Shown: positions 53,128-53,339 of the stretch, in pieces | How the letters are laid out: each line of letters starts with the position of its first letter | Position numbering within the stretch: the first letter of the stretch is position 1 | Assembly (NCBI GenBank): GCA_947471985.1 | Contig: CANIZL010000041.1 | Span: forward strand, 1-53,339 | Reading direction: 5' to 3' | Length of the DNA: 53,339 nt | DNA from: Verrucomicrobiota bacterium | GTDB lineage: Bacteria > Verrucomicrobiota > Verrucomicrobiia > Limisphaerales > UBA9464 | Translations under genes and position numbers: made by a program | The notes under the pieces: model-generated | Told to the model about the DNA's origin: nothing | Seen by the model: the letters and a program-made list of their open reading frames with translations, nothing else | Database searches by the model: none

Positions 53128-53339
53128 GAGCCCATCTGAAAACTCATTGCTTGAGAATGGTGGGTTAAAATCGTTAAAATGCCGAGCAAATCGCGCGTTT
53201 ATGTTTGACATGAGCCTGAAGTTGAGTTGGTCAACTTTCCGCGGCAGCGGCTGTCGGGGCGATGAAAAAATCGATTTTCGCGACCGACCTTACGGATGCT
53301 CAATGGGCATTTCTGGAAGACATGCTGCCAAAGCCGGCA
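53128..53339 (+). mobile_element. left end of an IS5-family insertion sequence (partial)
   Basis: The stretch begins with GAGCCCATCTGAAAACTCAT (53128-53147), a plausible terminal inverted repeat, then an AT-rich leader with two GTTAAAAT copies (53164-53171, 53173-53180), a TTGACA box (53205-53210) and a hairpin AAGTTGA/TCAACTT (53219-53237). The transposase start follows at 53262. The right end is outside the window, so the repeat and target duplication cannot be confirmed. Confidence 0.6.
53262..53339 (+). CDS. IS5-family transposase, N-terminus (partial)
   Basis: 26 residues of a transposase, cut by the right edge: MKKSIFATDLTDAQWAFLED and then MLPKPA. The LTDAQWAFLE...LP pattern is the start of the DUF4096 helical domain of IS5-family transposases. 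The rest, including the DDE catalytic core, is outside. The reading frame is open to the end. Confidence 0.82.
   Translation, partial: MKKSIFATDLTDAQWAFLEDMLPKPA

Noticed and set aside
1-53339. Search for tRNA, rRNA and CRISPR arrays
   Set aside because: No tRNA-like arm sets, rRNA segments or regularly spaced repeats were seen by eye; a tRNAscan-SE and Infernal run would settle it.

Overview
The window is about 53.3 kb of GC-rich DNA, densely coded, and most likely a chromosomal piece of a Verrucomicrobiota bacterium, probably the Limisphaerales/Pedosphaera side. This is inferred from the gene families: two planctomycete/verrucomicrobial 'membrane-bound dehydrogenase' proteins, a DUF1592-type cytochrome protein, a DUF1501/DUF1800 pair, prepilin-like proteins with an FTLIELLVV-type N-terminus and a DG-rich tail, Tat-exported Gfo/Idh/MocA and sugar-isomerase-like proteins, and a Gld-type ABC operon. 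Few genes have a Shine-Dalgarno sequence. I saw no rRNA, tRNA or CRISPR array.

Layout. 1-4906 (minus strand): a tight three-gene operon, cut by the left edge, with a divergent isopropylmalate-dehydrogenase-like enzyme, an isochorismatase-like hydrolase fused to an aldehyde dehydrogenase, and an NRPS-type adenylation-carrier protein. It is the best candidate for an undescribed pathway. 5193-6182 (plus): a CDF metal transporter. 6427-11355 (plus): a four-gene Gld-like ABC operon with a good promoter and a terminator, followed by a small lipoprotein. 12169-23833 (minus): an SGNH-dehydrogenase fusion, thiE, two prepilin-like proteins, a TPR protein, smc with its terminator, and an exported isomerase/oxidoreductase pair. 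23987-40109 (plus): DUF1592 cytochrome protein, class II aldolase with a textbook terminator, a Calx-beta surface protein, a NYN nuclease, a Ser/Thr kinase, a TPR protein, a second dehydrogenase-cytochrome protein, and a translationally coupled pair made of a dimethylglycine-dehydrogenase-like enzyme and a metalloprotease-cyclophilin lipoprotein. 40146-41948 (minus): two methyltransferases. 42110-44409 (plus): a LuxR-type HTH protein, a SIS protein and a MetE-core-like methyltransferase. 44476-50615 (minus): argH, ComF-like, CPBP protease, DUF1501 and DUF1800. 50757-52907 (plus): a vanadium-haloperoxidase-like exported enzyme. 53128-53339: the left end of an IS5-family insertion sequence running off the right edge.

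How the genes fit together. Housekeeping genes (smc, thiE, argH, fba, a TrmH-type rRNA/tRNA methylase) are mixed with many secreted or envelope proteins of the kind PVC bacteria use for polymer and small-molecule breakdown. The left-edge operon stands apart: its dehydrogenase lacks one of the usual substrate-binding arginines and its adenylation domain appears to lack the amino-group-binding aspartate, so both point to an unusual acid as substrate. Alignments behind these statements were made by eye.
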